Shown here: in pieces, positions 24,801 through 36,836 of the stretch
Layout: the number at the start of each line of letters is the position of its first letter
Position numbering within the stretch: position 1 is the first letter of the stretch
Assembly (NCBI GenBank): GCA_947561395.2
Contig: OX387191.1
Span: 37,837,439 to 37,901,438 of the forward strand
Length of the DNA stretch: 64,000 bases
Source: Buxus sempervirens
Lineage: Eukaryota > Streptophyta > Magnoliopsida > Buxales > Buxaceae
Direction of reading: 5' to 3'
Position numbers and translations under genes: made by a program
Notes under the pieces: generated by a model
What the model was told of the DNA's origin: nothing
Database searches by the model: none
Seen by the model: the letters and a program-made list of their open reading frames with translations, nothing else

Positions 24801-25068
24801 ACGGATTGACGTGCTCACAAGTGGCATTTGTAATGCCGTTGATGAAACGTTACTAATTAGCGGTGTTTTAAACACTATTGGTTGAATGTCCCAAATTAGT
24901 GGTTTTGTAAACACCACCAAGGAAACACCACTGCTGTGTGGCGTTTTAGATGCCACAAAAGGAATGCCACCATGTTGTGGTGTCTAACACGCCACTAACG
25001 AACACCACCAAAAGAAGTGAATTTAGTTGTGTTAAACAAGCCACCAAAAAATGCCATCAAAGAGAAAA
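24801..25068. repeat. CACTA-type subterminal repeats, left part
   Basis: Repeated words AGTGGTTTTG, GCCACC, GTGGTGTC and TGCCACAAAAGG occur in both orientations. They resemble those at 303-545 and continue beyond the MITE at 25603-25760. They may be the right-hand subterminal region of the CACTA element whose transposase lies at 7364-18470. Confidence 0.45.
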
Positions 25069-25602
25069 GGGCTTTTTGCATCCATGTCCTTACAATATAT
25101 TATATTTGCATGTATGCCCTCTTGTTTTCAATATTTGTATTTATATCCCTCTGTTTTATATAACCGTTTCAATCATACCCCTGACATTAAAGTCCGTTAA
25201 CTTTTTATTATTTATTTCTATTAAATGACCAAAGTAACCTTTGATAAAGTAAAAATATTTTGCATTTATCCTCTTATATTCATATAAATTCATTTATGTA
25301 CTTACATTATTATATTTATTGCATATATACTTTAAATCATTGATATTAATTTGTTTAATTAATAATTTTTCATATGAATTCCACCTAGACCCATATTCAT
25401 TTGCCTATGTAATAAACTTTTTATCTCATAGAAGGTTAATTTAGTCATTTAATAAAACTAAACAACAAAAGTTAATGGAATTTGACATTAGGGGTACATC
25501 TGCAACAATTATGCTAAATGGAGGGGTATAAATATAAATACTTTAAAAAATGGATATAGATACAAATATATCATAATGTAGGGGTATAGATGCAAAAAGC
25601 CC
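25069..25602. mobile_element. Mutator-type MITE, 534 bp
   Basis: Terminal inverted repeats GGGCTTTTTGCATC at 25069 and its complement ending 25602 match perfectly over 14 bases, with weaker similarity inward. The 9-base flanks AAGAGAAAA / AAGATAAAA agree at 8 positions, which suits a Mutator-like target duplication. The interior is AT-rich with no coding capacity. Confidence 0.82.
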
Positions 25603-26337
25603 AAGATAAAAACGCTGGCGGTGAAACATAAAACACCACTAAAATACCATTAGCGGCTAACGGTTTCCTGCCTAAGCTAAACGCCACTAAAAAATGCCAT
25701 TGAAGGCAGTTAGTGGCGTTTTTTGGCTGTTTAGTTGCTTTTTGTGCAGCCACTACCATTGATTTTTTTTTTTAGTTAAATTATTGGTATAGGGTCATCA
25801 AGACAATTTAATTTGATATTTGGTCATTTGAGCTAGATGCTTTGATATGAATTCCCGTTGTAGACGTTATCATTAGCAGTTCGATAAACAAGTACGCAAC
25901 AGAAAATTCAGCAAAAAATGTGTGAGCTTCCCCATTTGAGATATCCATTTAAGATCTGAGCAAAGCTTTCCACCTGGCCAATCAATACTGCATTTTGACA
26001 AAAAAATTCAGCACAATTTCTCTTTCTTTCGATGTTTTAGAAGTGCTGGTAGGTCAAGTTAGCGCACCAATTTGTAGTGTACCCAAAACCAACAAAGAAT
26101 TGGTGAATTAAGCGAGTCACATGGCATTTCATGGGGTAAGTTTTTCCAATTATGTATACATAAGCTAGGTGAGGGTAGTGGCCCACCATGAGTTTAAGCA
26201 ATATATACCTCAGATTCTTTCATCTATCTCAGCTATCATTAGTGCAAGAGAAAGGGCTTTATGGGACACGATCAATAGGTAGAATGACAAAGGATCAACT
26301 TGTCTAATGCCCTTCAATGTCACCAGTTGGTTTGCTA
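25603..26337. other. Remainder of CACTA-like repeats, then plain intergenic DNA
   Basis: 25603-25760 continues the GCCACTAAAAAATGCC / AGTGGCGTTTTTTGGC repeats. From 25761 to 26337 I see no gene, repeat or conserved motif. This is the sequence to the left of the first duplication unit. Confidence 0.5.
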
Positions 26338-26622
26338 TTAAATAAAACACTATAGCTAACTATTTGGACACACATCATGATAATGAACACAAATATTATA
26401 TATTTCTCCAAACCCATGAGAATGCAAACGCTTTTCCTAGGTATGTCTAACTGATATCGTTGATAGTGCCTAGTAGTGCCCAAGGATAGTTATGTGGAGT
26501 ACATCATGAACCCAATAAATGACAAAGGAGACTGAAGTTTGCCCTACAAGTACTGCAATTAACACATGATTTAATACGAAACTCCTACAAATGGAGAAGG
26601 TAAAACCGAAATCAAACTAGTC

Positions 26623-29491
26623 TCAGACATGGTGGCTATTCATAAGCATCTTGGCCGTCAAACCACAACCAAGAGCAGCATTAGGTATAGCTTTGATGCG
26701 CTCAACACCTTCAGCAAAAATAACACCCATACCCATATGCAGATGAGGCTCAATGTGGCAATGGAAAGCCCACACACCAGGATTATCCGTAACGAATCGG
26801 ATCGCAGTCCATCCGTATGGGAGGATCACAGCTGTGTTTCTGAGTGGTGGGTTCTCCAAGTTCAACTTCTTTGCATCCTTCTCTTCATTAAACATCCCTT
26901 CCCCATAGCCCAACACCCAGAAATCATGTCCATGCAGGTGCCATGGGTGTTTCTCACTAACATTCTCTTGTAATGCATTTGCATTTTGAAGAATCACATC
27001 GACCGTACTGTTAAACGTAAGCATGTAAACGCCATTTCCTTGGGTTGTGTTTGGATTGACAGGAGGCTTCATTACATCATAGTTATTGATGAAGTTGTCC
27101 GGCGGGATCTTGTTATCAAAGGCACCCTTCAAGCCAAATTTAATGGAACCTAAGTAAGGGGTGGCTGGCAAGACCAAGGAGACATTGTTGATGGCCCATT
27201 TGATGTAGCCATTGATCTTGTTCTGGGTATTGAGCATAAATATCCTCCTGTTGTAGCTCTTGGGAGGAGTGGGAGATCCCTTTAAGGCAATGAGTTTATT
27301 GTAAAAGGATTTGCTGTGTTCATGATCATCCCAGCGAGGTGTGATTGGAGGTGGAGAGATGGGGAGCTTGGATGGGGAATTGGGTTGGTAGTTGAAGAGG
27401 GTAAGGGCAGGAGGAGTCTGTGGAAGCCTTCCTACTACACCGACTGATAGCCAGTAGTTCATTGAAGATTTCTGATCTGTGGTGACAAGGACTGAGAAGC
27501 TTTCGCCGGAATTTATTTCGATGTCGTTCACCGCAAATGGCTGAACGTAGTTCCCGTCGGCCTCTACCAGCACCATCTTGTGATTCTGTTGACAATATTG
27601 ATTCATGTCTCATGTTCAGATTAGCATGAAGCAAATGTCTTAATATGGTCAATTTGAGTGACTTGGATTGATTAAAAAGACCTTAAACATGTTTTTTTAT
27701 TGTTGTGACTTTAATAGAAACATAACATTATTAGGATGATGATGATGAGATAGTGATAACGATGACTGATAAAAATAAAAACTACATGAATTATTATATA
27801 ATATATAAAACTTTAGCAACGATGCCTTCTATTATTTCATCATTTTTATATAATATCTTCGGATTCTCATGATCATGCTTATCATATGATACAAGATGCA
27901 GACAAATGAAGACATGAAATGAAAGAAAAACATTTATAACTTTTATTTTAATAAATTATAAATAAAATGTCTTATTTTTATAAAATATCCTACGTTTATT
28001 TTGTCAAAAAGGCATCTCTACTTTATTCGTTCAAGGTGACTTTTGTCCTGCAGGGAAGAAAAATGTGGCAACTTTTTGAACAAGGAGAAAAAAACGAAAA
28101 AAAAAATATTTATTTATTTTTTCTTTTGTCATATACTCCACGCTAACCAAGTAGGATCGGATTATTCTTTATATAATTATCATACCATATCTTTTATCCC
28201 AACTTGTCTTCTTCCCACAATTATCATTTAATTTATCTTGTTGAGAAATGCTAAGTTGGTATATCTTACTCCAATGGCTAAGTTGAGTCCAGAGAGTGAA
28301 GTGGTGCTTGCCACCCTGATTCTGTATGTCTTATTGGGAAGCACATGGAGAATATGGGGTGCACATTGCTCAGATCCTCTTAGCTTGCACTGACTGGAAG
28401 GAGATTTGCTAAAATGCGCAGCGAGTGAACAGTTGTACTGTCCCTTCCCATTGATCAAGAGAGACTGAACCAAAAGAAAGAAGATCCATCACCAATGAAA
28501 AATAATAAAAAGTTTGTATAGGGATGTGAAGTTTCTGTTTATATATATATAGCACCTGGGGTTCGCCAATCCAACGGAAGGGATTAGAGGAGAGAGCAAG
28601 TTCTTGTTCATGGATGCTTTGATGCCACCAGTCGCTCAACAAGAGGTTGAACTCCCCATCATAATGGAAAGGCTCTTTCTGACCTTCAGCAACATCAACG
28701 ATCAAGGATCCGTACAAGCCTCCTGATCTTTGCATTCCATAATGCCCATGATAGAAATATGTTCCCGCCTGTTATCACATCCACCATTAATTAATTGTTA
28801 GATCTAATAATATTCAACAATATTGACAGTGCAGGCCACCATACCTCCTAATTTAAAAAAAGAAGAATAGCTCTATATATGTTATCTTTTATTTGGCTTT
28901 TAGCCTTCACAGACTTAACTCAGTCTAAAATCTTAAATTAATGAATAGAAAGTTTCTTCCCGGTTGATGAAAATAAATCTGAAGAACACAGTCTTAAATC
29001 TTACCTTGTCAACCTGGAATCTGTAGACAAAAGTTTCTTCCGGGTTGATAACACACTGTGAAATAGATGCTGTTCCATCCGCCCATGGCGTTCCAGACTG
29101 AAACCAAAAATGGATAGTAGTGAAGAGACACAAAAATCTTGAAGTTAAGAGAGAGAGAGAGAGAGAGAGAGAGATGTAGATATGTTTTTACCTGTCTGAT
29201 ACCATGCCAATGAATAACTACTCCCTCAGTAGGAAGCTTGTTGGTGAGCTCAACAACAATGGTGTCTCCAGCTTTGGCCCTTATTGTTGGCCCGGGAAAC
29301 TGGCCATTGATCCCCATGACGACGTTCTCGACACAATCCGGAGACCAGAACATATACCCCACTTTCCATTTGAAATGTCTAACTTTAGAAGCTCGTGAGA
29401 ACTGAATCAAAGCTGAGAAGAAGCAGAAGTACAGAACAGCTCTGAGTGCCATAGAACAAGGATCAACTAGAGAACGAAGATGTGAAACCAT
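26623..29491 (-). CDS. L-ascorbate oxidase, copy 1 (AO1)
   Basis: Secreted multicopper oxidase that oxidises L-ascorbate with reduction of O2 to water in the cell wall. Five exons: 29491-29192, 29097-29005, 28768-28556, 28464-28270, 27585-26623, all with GT-AG introns in phase 0; total 587 residues, the usual family length. An N-terminal hydrophobic stretch ([18 protein letters not shown]) is a signal peptide; a second ATG 13 codons in (29452) may be the real start. All copper ligands are visible: HWHG (exon 1), HGHYG and SDWWH (exon 3), HPWHLHGH and [12 protein letters not shown] (exon 5); the last gives the type-1 Cys, His and Met with the right spacing. A (GA)13 run sits in intron 1. I see no damage. 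Confidence 0.96.
29149..29174. repeat. (GA)13 microsatellite in AO1 intron 1
   Basis: Uninterrupted GA run close to the splice donor of exon 1. The matching site in AO2 has 30 units. Confidence 0.95.
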
Positions 29492-29599
29492 CTCCTTTGT
29501 TGTTGCTTAAGAAGAAAACTTGGATTCCCAGGAGAAGTCAAGGACAAGGAGAAAGATAAAAGTAGTCAAGAAAGGTTGTGTCTGCAGCTTTGTGGAGTA

Positions 29600-29710
29600 C
29601 CTTCCTTTGGGTCTTTATAAGATGGTGTTTAGCGTGTGGGCCGGGTTTGGAGCGCATGTTCTTAGCAACTTCTTGAAGTGTCATTTTGCTATATTTATAA
29701 AACATGAATT
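29600..29710 (-). promoter_or_regulatory. AO1 core promoter candidates
   Basis: Read on the minus strand there are two TATA-like boxes: CTTATAAAGA near 29613-29622, about 125 bases before the first ATG, and TTTATAAATATAGC near 29690-29703, about 205 bases before it. Only the distal box is kept in AO2. Which one is used cannot be told from sequence. Confidence 0.5.
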
Positions 29711-32658
29711 GTTATGGATCATTTTGGCATGAGATTCTCATTCCATGATTCTGTTAGTGGAATAACAGTCTCTGCTTAATTAATTCCATTGAGCAACCAA
29801 TTTTGATGTCCCACCCAAATAGCAACTTGGCTGAGTCAATTATGTGACAAAGAACTAGCATAGTTGTTACCAAAAAAAAAAAAAAAAAAAAAGAACTAGC
29901 CTACTCAGACAGAATAATTGGAGCAAACGTGGAGGCATGACCATCACGTGATTCATAATTCATACCCCACGAAAGTGAGAAGAGTCAATGCTAATCATAC
30001 ACGCGCGTGATTCATATTTCATACCATCGAAGTATCTGGAATCAAAATAATGTGATTAATTAAGAAGTTGAATTAATTTCAATTTTTCTTTTCCTTTTTG
30101 ATTATCTTTCTCCCTAACCAATTTTCACGTGATTCATGGTATTTCTATTTTTAATGTAATATATGAAAATAATAAAATGGGCATTATTGAAGAGAAAGTG
30201 CCAGTGGGGCCAGCTCTTGCTCAACCTCAACCATCATCATCTTCATCAACTAAACCAAGTTCACATTAAAGTGGGTTCGGCGACATGAATATTGTTTCTC
30301 TATATCATTATATCAAAAATCATATGTTTGGATAATTTGTATTTATGTAATTTTTGTTTTATTAACTAAATTCACTACTAAAAAATCAATTTTTACCGAT
30401 GGTTCATAAACAGCCAGTAAAAAAATAAAACTGCCGGTAATTCTTTTAGTGGTGTTTCCACAACTACAATTAAATTTAGTGTCATAGATTTTATCTATGG
30501 CGCTTTCTCAAGCGCCCGTAAATAAATATTTACCGGTGCCAAGCACCATTGTTTGTCTTCGCTTATTACCGGATATTATAAAGGATTACTTTCATTACTT
30601 GTGACAATTATAAAGGAAATTTCTATATGTTCAAGTAATGAAAAATGGTCAAAACCACAACAAAACATGATATGTTCAAGTAATGAAATATGATCAAAAT
30701 CACAACAAAACATGATATGCACGTTGCAAACGAAAAGGTTCTTTAATTCTGAATATGAACAAGAAATCATCCTAACAAATAATTCAAGGGCTAGCTGTAA
30801 ATTCTTAGAATTAGAATTGTATATTTCTATATGTTCAAGCCTTGTTGCCAAGACCAACAAGGCTCCCCAGAAACTGCACTCCAGTGCTCGCCTGCATCAC
30901 TCTCATGCTGATGGCCAGCAGCAATGCTCCCACTTGTTCTATTTATTGTTATCATCATGCACTAAAATCTCCTTTGAAGCTTCTTCATCAACACTTCTAC
31001 CTTGGGCTTTGTTGAAGTAGTACATCAGCAAATTGGCTCAGTGTGAGATAAACACTGAGACCATATCAGCTTGGTTGAAGCCCAATAAGAAAATGAAAAT
31101 TTTTTCCCTTTTCATTTTTTAGTCCTACTTACTAGCCAAATTGGTGGTTATTACCCCACTAAAATTTAAGAAGGAAAAAAGAAATTTCCTTCTAACAATC
31201 CATAAAATAGAAATACCCGCTAGAATTGGACACAAAGGAGTGTTAAATTTAATCTTTATAGACTTAAATTGAGAGAAATCAAAAGTACCCGTCATTCCTT
31301 CGTTTGAATCCAATTTGCCCAAATGTAAGGCAAAGAAATAACCTGACGCTAGATAGAATAGCGATTATTCTGCAGGCTAGTTCCAACAGTTGATTCACAG
31401 GGAAGAACACAAGAAAAATCACACAAAACATAGAGAATACGTCTCTGAGGTTCAAATGAATATTATTAAATCAAGTAATGCCTAAGATCAATCCACAAGC
31501 AGGACTTTATAGCCAAAAATCATCTATATGTAACCGAATGTTACTAAAAACGGCAAAATCTCCTAAATCATGCTAAAATGAAATACAAAATAAAATAAGC
31601 ACTTTGCGAAAAAAATGTGGCCCAAATCAGGTTTAAAATCACTTCCTAATTGACAAATGAAATATTACTTGAAATAGCAAAAAATAACTAAAAATAGTGA
31701 TTTGGAGGGCACAACAGTGGAATTTGAGGTCAGAAAAGATGCACACCGACTTAAGTCGATGTCCATGGCGTGCGCGCTGGAAAGAGCTTTCCAAATTGTG
31801 GTCTTATGCGTGATTCCGATACCCGTAGCCAAAGTTATGGCCAAAATACTGAAAAACAATCAAAACGGCCCCAATTAGGAAAATATAACAATCACTTCCT
31901 GCCTTTGCGCTGATCTACCAACTCATGGTATCTCAACGCCATCAACGTACAATTTGACAGCTCAGCATCATCTGTCTCGGATCCCCCTGCATCATAACCC
32001 CAGATGCCATGAAATCATCCACAACTTGCTTAGTTAATTTAGTTGAACTCTAGCATCTGTCAAACTGTTGCCGTCGATTTACAGTATACTTGATGGTGCA
32101 AGCTGTCCAGTTAAACTGAACCCAATCACATTCAGGTTTGAATGAAACCAATCTCTCTCAAAGCTTCCAAATCCAAAGAGCCAAAAAAGCATTCAGGTCC
32201 GTATAATTCTAGCAAGATAAAGAAGCTAATATACTAAACCCAAGCACACAGTTGGACGTTTAACAGTTAGTTACCATGTAAACCTTCCACCAGAAGCCAA
32301 TGTTTGCTGTAAGGGTTTCCTTGCTGGGGACCTTATAAAGCCTAATAAATTAATTCCAACAAAAGCAAGATCAAAGGAATAACAAAAATAGAAATTAATA
32401 ACAAAAAAATGAGATAAGAGCGTTGAAGTGAAGAGCACTTACCTGAGCTGAGGTGGGTTTTCTTTGGTGAAGAACTGTGATCAGGGGAGAGAGAGAGGAA
32501 GTCATGCATATGCCTATCAAGGATTTTTAATGGAGGGGATCCGCATCTCCAATTACAGTCTCAAAAGCAAAACATTTTCATGGAGATTCCAAGTTTAAAA
32601 ATTCTTGAATTATTTTGCTCATCTACTATGATTCCGAGTAAAATTTTGTTAGCAAAAA
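29711..32658. other. Duplicated intergenic DNA upstream of AO1
   Basis: No intact gene. It contains a poly-A run (29871-29892), a CACTA-like terminus (CACTACTAAAAAATC near 30373), a two-copy 44-base repeat (30626-30713) and, on the minus strand around 31900-32500, exon-like pieces. These include segments followed by good donors near 32440 (CAG/GTAAGTGC) and 32275, and an open stretch ending LMALRYHELVDQRKGRK plus stop near 31900. The last may be the end of a degraded minus-strand gene whose family I do not recognise; copy 2 keeps it in a similar state (62030-62650). Confidence 0.4.
30626..30713. repeat. Two-copy 44-bp tandem repeat
   Basis: Two adjacent units beginning ATATGTTCAAGTAATGAAA and ending ACAACAAAACATG. 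Also present in unit 2 at about 60772-60859. Confidence 0.85.
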
Positions 32659-33495
32659 TGTAATGCCTTGAACCCGGGTCAATGCAAAATATGAACCCAA
32701 CCCGAATCCAAAGTGCTACTGGGTCCAGAACATCAAATTACCAGACCAATAATATCATTCATTTAAACAATTAATATCAAAGTGCGGAAGTTTATCCTCT
32801 ATAAAAACTCAATAATAAGCGTGGAAAAAAGTAATCCAAACCATCTCATAAAAAACAAATCAAGTCTGGTAAATTGGTTCTATCACTCTCACTCTCATAA
32901 TCATCAAATCCATAAAATAAAAAAATAATAAATCAAATGTAACTAACATCCGTATCAACCTCAAAACTGTATCTACTCATAATAATAATAATCCTTCGGG
33001 AGAAAATCTGCAACCTCGCTCTGAGTATCAAACCTCAAGTCCCTCTCTCACGTATCAGCTGAAAACAAAACAAAACAAAATAGGAATGAGATACGAATAT
33101 CCCAGTAGGTAACAACATGCATGAATAAACAGTTATACTTAAAAATAGTCATTCTTTCATGCTCGATAAAGTAAATGAATAAACGGGATACAATCTCAAT
33201 AAATAAAACAGTAATAAAATCAAAACAGTTCATCAAGTATAATCTTTTCCATCAACATAAATTCCAACACAAGAGTGTAATAAGCAAGATCAAAACTAAT
33301 CCATCATACATCATTGTAGGACTCATGAAGACAAACAGGCTTTTGAAAAGAAACTCTCCATTCACTATGCCACCATGCGACTTATGAGCGAAGCTACTAA
33401 GACCCTCAAACCCGTATAACAACTGAGACAAGAGGCGTAGTCATCGACTTATTGCGCACAAAACTTACGAAGTTCGGCACGTACCATCTAACTTG
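32659..33495 (+). mobile_element. LTR-like remnant, left part
   Basis: Begins TGTAATGCCTTGAACCCGGG (unit 2: near 62803, GTAACACCCCGAACCCGGG), the style of plant gypsy LTR starts. It contains ACAACATGCATGAATAAACAG-like AT-rich sequence. The 21-kb element splits it at 33496 and it resumes at 54583. I could not find its right end or a target duplication. Confidence 0.4.
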
Positions 33496-35292
33496 TGTGA
33501 GACATGGGAAAAAATCAATTCAATGACTTCCTGATCATCACACGGGATTGGTTAAAAACACAGAGTCGCCACCATTTTGTTTAGGTGTGAATGGACACCA
33601 AAATATCAAATAAGTACAAAAGGGCAAATTTAGGGTAAAAATAATCCTCTAAAAAAAACAACCAGAGATAGGTAAGGGGATTAGGTTATGAACAGGGGAA
33701 GGTGTTAGGTACCCCTATTCATCAACACAAGGTGGTTGCCAGGTATTGTTCATGTTAAAATAAAGGAAAAAGGGCTTGCTACAAAAATCACAAAAAAGAC
33801 AAAAGTGTATGTTTTTTCATACGAATAGCCTGATTGATCCAAAACTTTCAAATATGATCATACCATTCCTAGGGTTTCATGATTAAAATAAAATTGAGAT
33901 AAAATCTGATAAAAATAATCTAAAGTGAAAACTTCAAAAATCTGGCTTCAAGTTAAATTCTAGAAATCTAGAAAAATATGATTTTTATAAAATATTGCAG
34001 AATTGAACTTGAATAGTCCAGGACATAGATATAGCACAAATTTCACATTAAATCAAGAAATCAAAACCAAAAATACCCACGTTGATGAAGAACATCAAAA
34101 GGGGAGAACTTAGACCGTAGGGTCTTCTCTCAATAATGAAAAAGGACTCAAAAACCACTTCATGAAACCCTAGAAGTTACTTTCAGGCTTCTGAATCCAG
34201 ATCTATCATATAGATCATGATAGATCCAGGATCTTAGCCTAATATCACAAAAATCACGAAAACAGTGCTGTAGGTGCAAAAGTGGTGAAAATCTCAACTT
34301 TAGGAGAAAAAGAGGATTTCATGCTATAAACATCATGGATTCATATGATTAATTCAGATTCAATCACAAGATCATTAAAACATGAGCAGGATATCAAAAG
34401 CAATCATATCTCACAGATTAGAGCACATGGGGGTCTACCCTACGGATCCACCTGTTCTCTTTTCCCCTAGCTCTTTCTTCACGTTTTACGGCTAGAGAGG
34501 ATTCTTGAGGTACTTGGAGATAGGTTTGGGTATACAAACGCAATTAGAGGCCTTATTCTATAACAAAGGAGAAAAACAGATATGGGGTTCTATTCTAGGG
34601 ATCCACCTGTTCCCCTTTCTCCTAGCTCTCTCTTCACGTTTTAGGGCTAGAGAGACTCTTGAGGTACTTAGAGACAAGTTTGGGAATATAGAATAAAAGA
34701 TGGCCTTATTCTACGGCAATAGAGAAGATCCTATTACTTCTAGAATTGAAGACAGAAAATAAAAGGCAAAAGGGACTTACCTGGATTGAGCAAGCAGAGC
34801 AGCAGGGATTCCTCTCTTCTCTTGGAGCTCCTTGGACTTCAAATTTTCGTGGCCTTTTGCTTGAGGAGAGACCCTCTATTTATAAACAAACCCAGGGGCA
34901 TGGTTGGTCCAAAGTTTGGCAAGATAGAGTTTCAGATTGAATTAAACATAAGGATAATGCCCATCCATGGCCAACAAGGATAATCCGAATGAATAAAAGA
35001 TATAATTCGTTCATTTAAAGAGATATTAGACTGAAGATAAAGCTTAGAAATCGAGAAAGGATAAAATTCGCGCAAATCTAATGCGCCCGTAAATGATTTA
35101 CGGTCCAGTGGTGTCCGTATATGTATTACGGGCGCTACGTGCCCATATATAAAATTCGGGCGCGCTCAGCCCGTAGATACAATATAGGTAACGCTCAAGT
35201 TATTGAATTTCATGCATTTTTGGCCTGTTTTAAATCCCGATTACATGTTTTCATTATTTTCTCATTTTGTAGTGCAATTTGGGGTGTCTACA
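33496..35292 (-). mobile_element. 3' LTR of the 21-kb element
   Basis: 1797 bp. On the minus strand it begins TGTAGACACCCCAAATTGCA and ends CCCATGTCTCACA. Order from its start: palindrome array (35200-35083), TATA box TATAAATAGAG (34884-34874), leader with a perfect splice donor CAG/GTAAGT (about 34780), a long R-U5, a TGGCGACTCTG block about 60-70 bases from the end. It differs from the 5' LTR by only a few percent by eye (about a dozen changes in the last 250 bases). Confidence 0.95.
35083..35200. repeat. Palindrome array in the 3' LTR (U3)
   Basis: About four units of 25-35 bases, including CCCGTAAATGATTTACGG and TCCGTATATGTATTACGGGC, joined by short spacers. The array lies about 200-310 bases upstream of the LTR TATA box in the direction of transcription. 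Confidence 0.85.
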
Positions 35293-35306
35293 ACTGCCCC
35301 CTCTTT
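35293..35306 (-). promoter_or_regulatory. Polypurine tract
   Basis: Minus strand AAAGAGGGGGCAGT directly precedes the 3' LTR start (TGTAGACACC). Position and composition are those of the plus-strand priming site used in reverse transcription. Confidence 0.85.
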
Positions 35307-35637
35307 GCTAGTAATTGAAACCAATTACAAGCAGAGAGCAAAAAGACCCACCAATTGCACTTTTTGAGATCTTTGTCTAATTAATTGCATTTTGTAAAGA
35401 TTAAATTGATGATTTTGGAAAAAGAATTTATTGCAGAAGATTTGTTGAAAATCCCTAATCTTAAGGGGCAAATTCTCCTCTCTAGTCTCACTGAGCACTC
35501 GTGGCTATGAAGTGAGATTTGAGACAAAATTTTTAAACAAAAGTGGGTAAGGTGACAATCCTTGCAACTTACAACTAATATAAACATTAATTTCCTAAAA
35601 AGTGTGGAGAAAATAATAAAAAATGCAATTTTCTCCT

Positions 35638-35750
35638 TCGCCCGTATTTGCATTGCGTACAGATGTTGCCCGTAATTTGAACACGGGCGAATTTGACTGT
35701 ATTACCTTTACGGGCGCCTTTGCCCGTATTGCTTTTACGGATTTTGGCTT
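35638..35750. repeat. Palindrome array upstream of antisense gene A
   Basis: Units such as GCCCGTAATTTGAACACGGGC and GCCCGTATTGCTTTTACGG lie directly before the non-coding first exon of the plus-strand PMD gene. The array has the same motif as in the LTR U3. Confidence 0.85.
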
Positions 35751-35759
35751 CCTTCTTAA

Positions 35760-36778
35760 CCGCGGCTGTGAACTTCTTTCTCTTCTGCTTGCATTTCTGA
35801 CGTAACTTCTCTGCGACCGTAATCTTCTCTCCGGTCCTCTTCGATCTCAACAGTGCTTCCCATCTTCTCCAGTGATTCCCCTCTTCTCCGGCGACCTTTA
35901 CCATCTTCGGTGAGCTCGCTTTATTTCCGGCGAACCTTACTTCTTCCGGCTATTGGTTAATCCTCTGGCGATCACCCTTCTTTTGCAACCGTTCGAACAG
36001 TGTTCGAAGGTTCTCCATTGATCTGCTCAAGTTCGTTGGCTTCTTTTTTTCTAGGAGCTTGGTGGAGCAAAGGTTCGACTTCTGCTTGCTTGCATTTTTT
36101 TACTTCGATCATTCCTGGTAAGTGGCCGAAACACTTATTCCTGTTGCAAACAGTATATTGCAAGTGACCATATGACTGAACAAGCTTGGCTCATGCATGA
36201 ATTTGCTCTTGATCGAAGATAATCCCCAATTTTTACTATCGGAAAATGCACAGGTTGCATATATTCCTGCAACCAGGAACATTCATTTGTTCCCAAATTG
36301 CTGATTTCTTCATGGTTTGACATCTGATATGTATTCTGATAACTTTCATTTCATGTTTGACCCATGACTGCATCTTTCAGCTCTTGAGATGATAAATTCT
36401 TAATCTGTGGTGTTTGCTAAATTATTGACTTTGGTTTGTCACCTGTATGCTTGCATAATTTTGGATGCCTTGTGAGAATGCATTCCTTCCATGCAATTTC
36501 CTGTTCTTGAGCATGACACACATCCCCAAATTTTTTAAGTGCTTTAATATCTGACTTTCTGCTAAGCCTTCTCTCGAAATTTGTTGTTTGTATGAACTTT
36601 GTATCTGTGAGAATGTATCCCCAAATTCCCATTTAACTCATGACTGATTTCTCTGCAAACAATGAGAGCTTGGAATCCTTGTCCTTAAGTGGCCAGCCTC
36701 CAATCTATAACTCATCTATCGAAATGCCGAATTATTCTGAAACCACGCAAAAATATATGATTAGGCATCTCAAATACA

Positions 36779-36836
<58 letters not shown>

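Noticed and set aside
26629..26973. Plus-strand 114-codon ORF overlapping AO1 (also 57079-57423 over AO2)
   Set aside because: It lies antisense to the conserved copper-binding exon 5, and its conservation follows from the duplication. No domain.
29102..29191. Leu-Ser repeat protein segment in the ascorbate oxidase frame
   Set aside because: It is read-through of the (GA)n run in intron 1; the exon ends at 29192 with a proper GT donor. The same applies to 59610-59725.
30373..30590. A second CACTA transposon upstream of AO1
   Set aside because: Only one CACTACTAAAAA end is visible and no matching opposite end or target duplication was found; noted inside the intergenic entry only.
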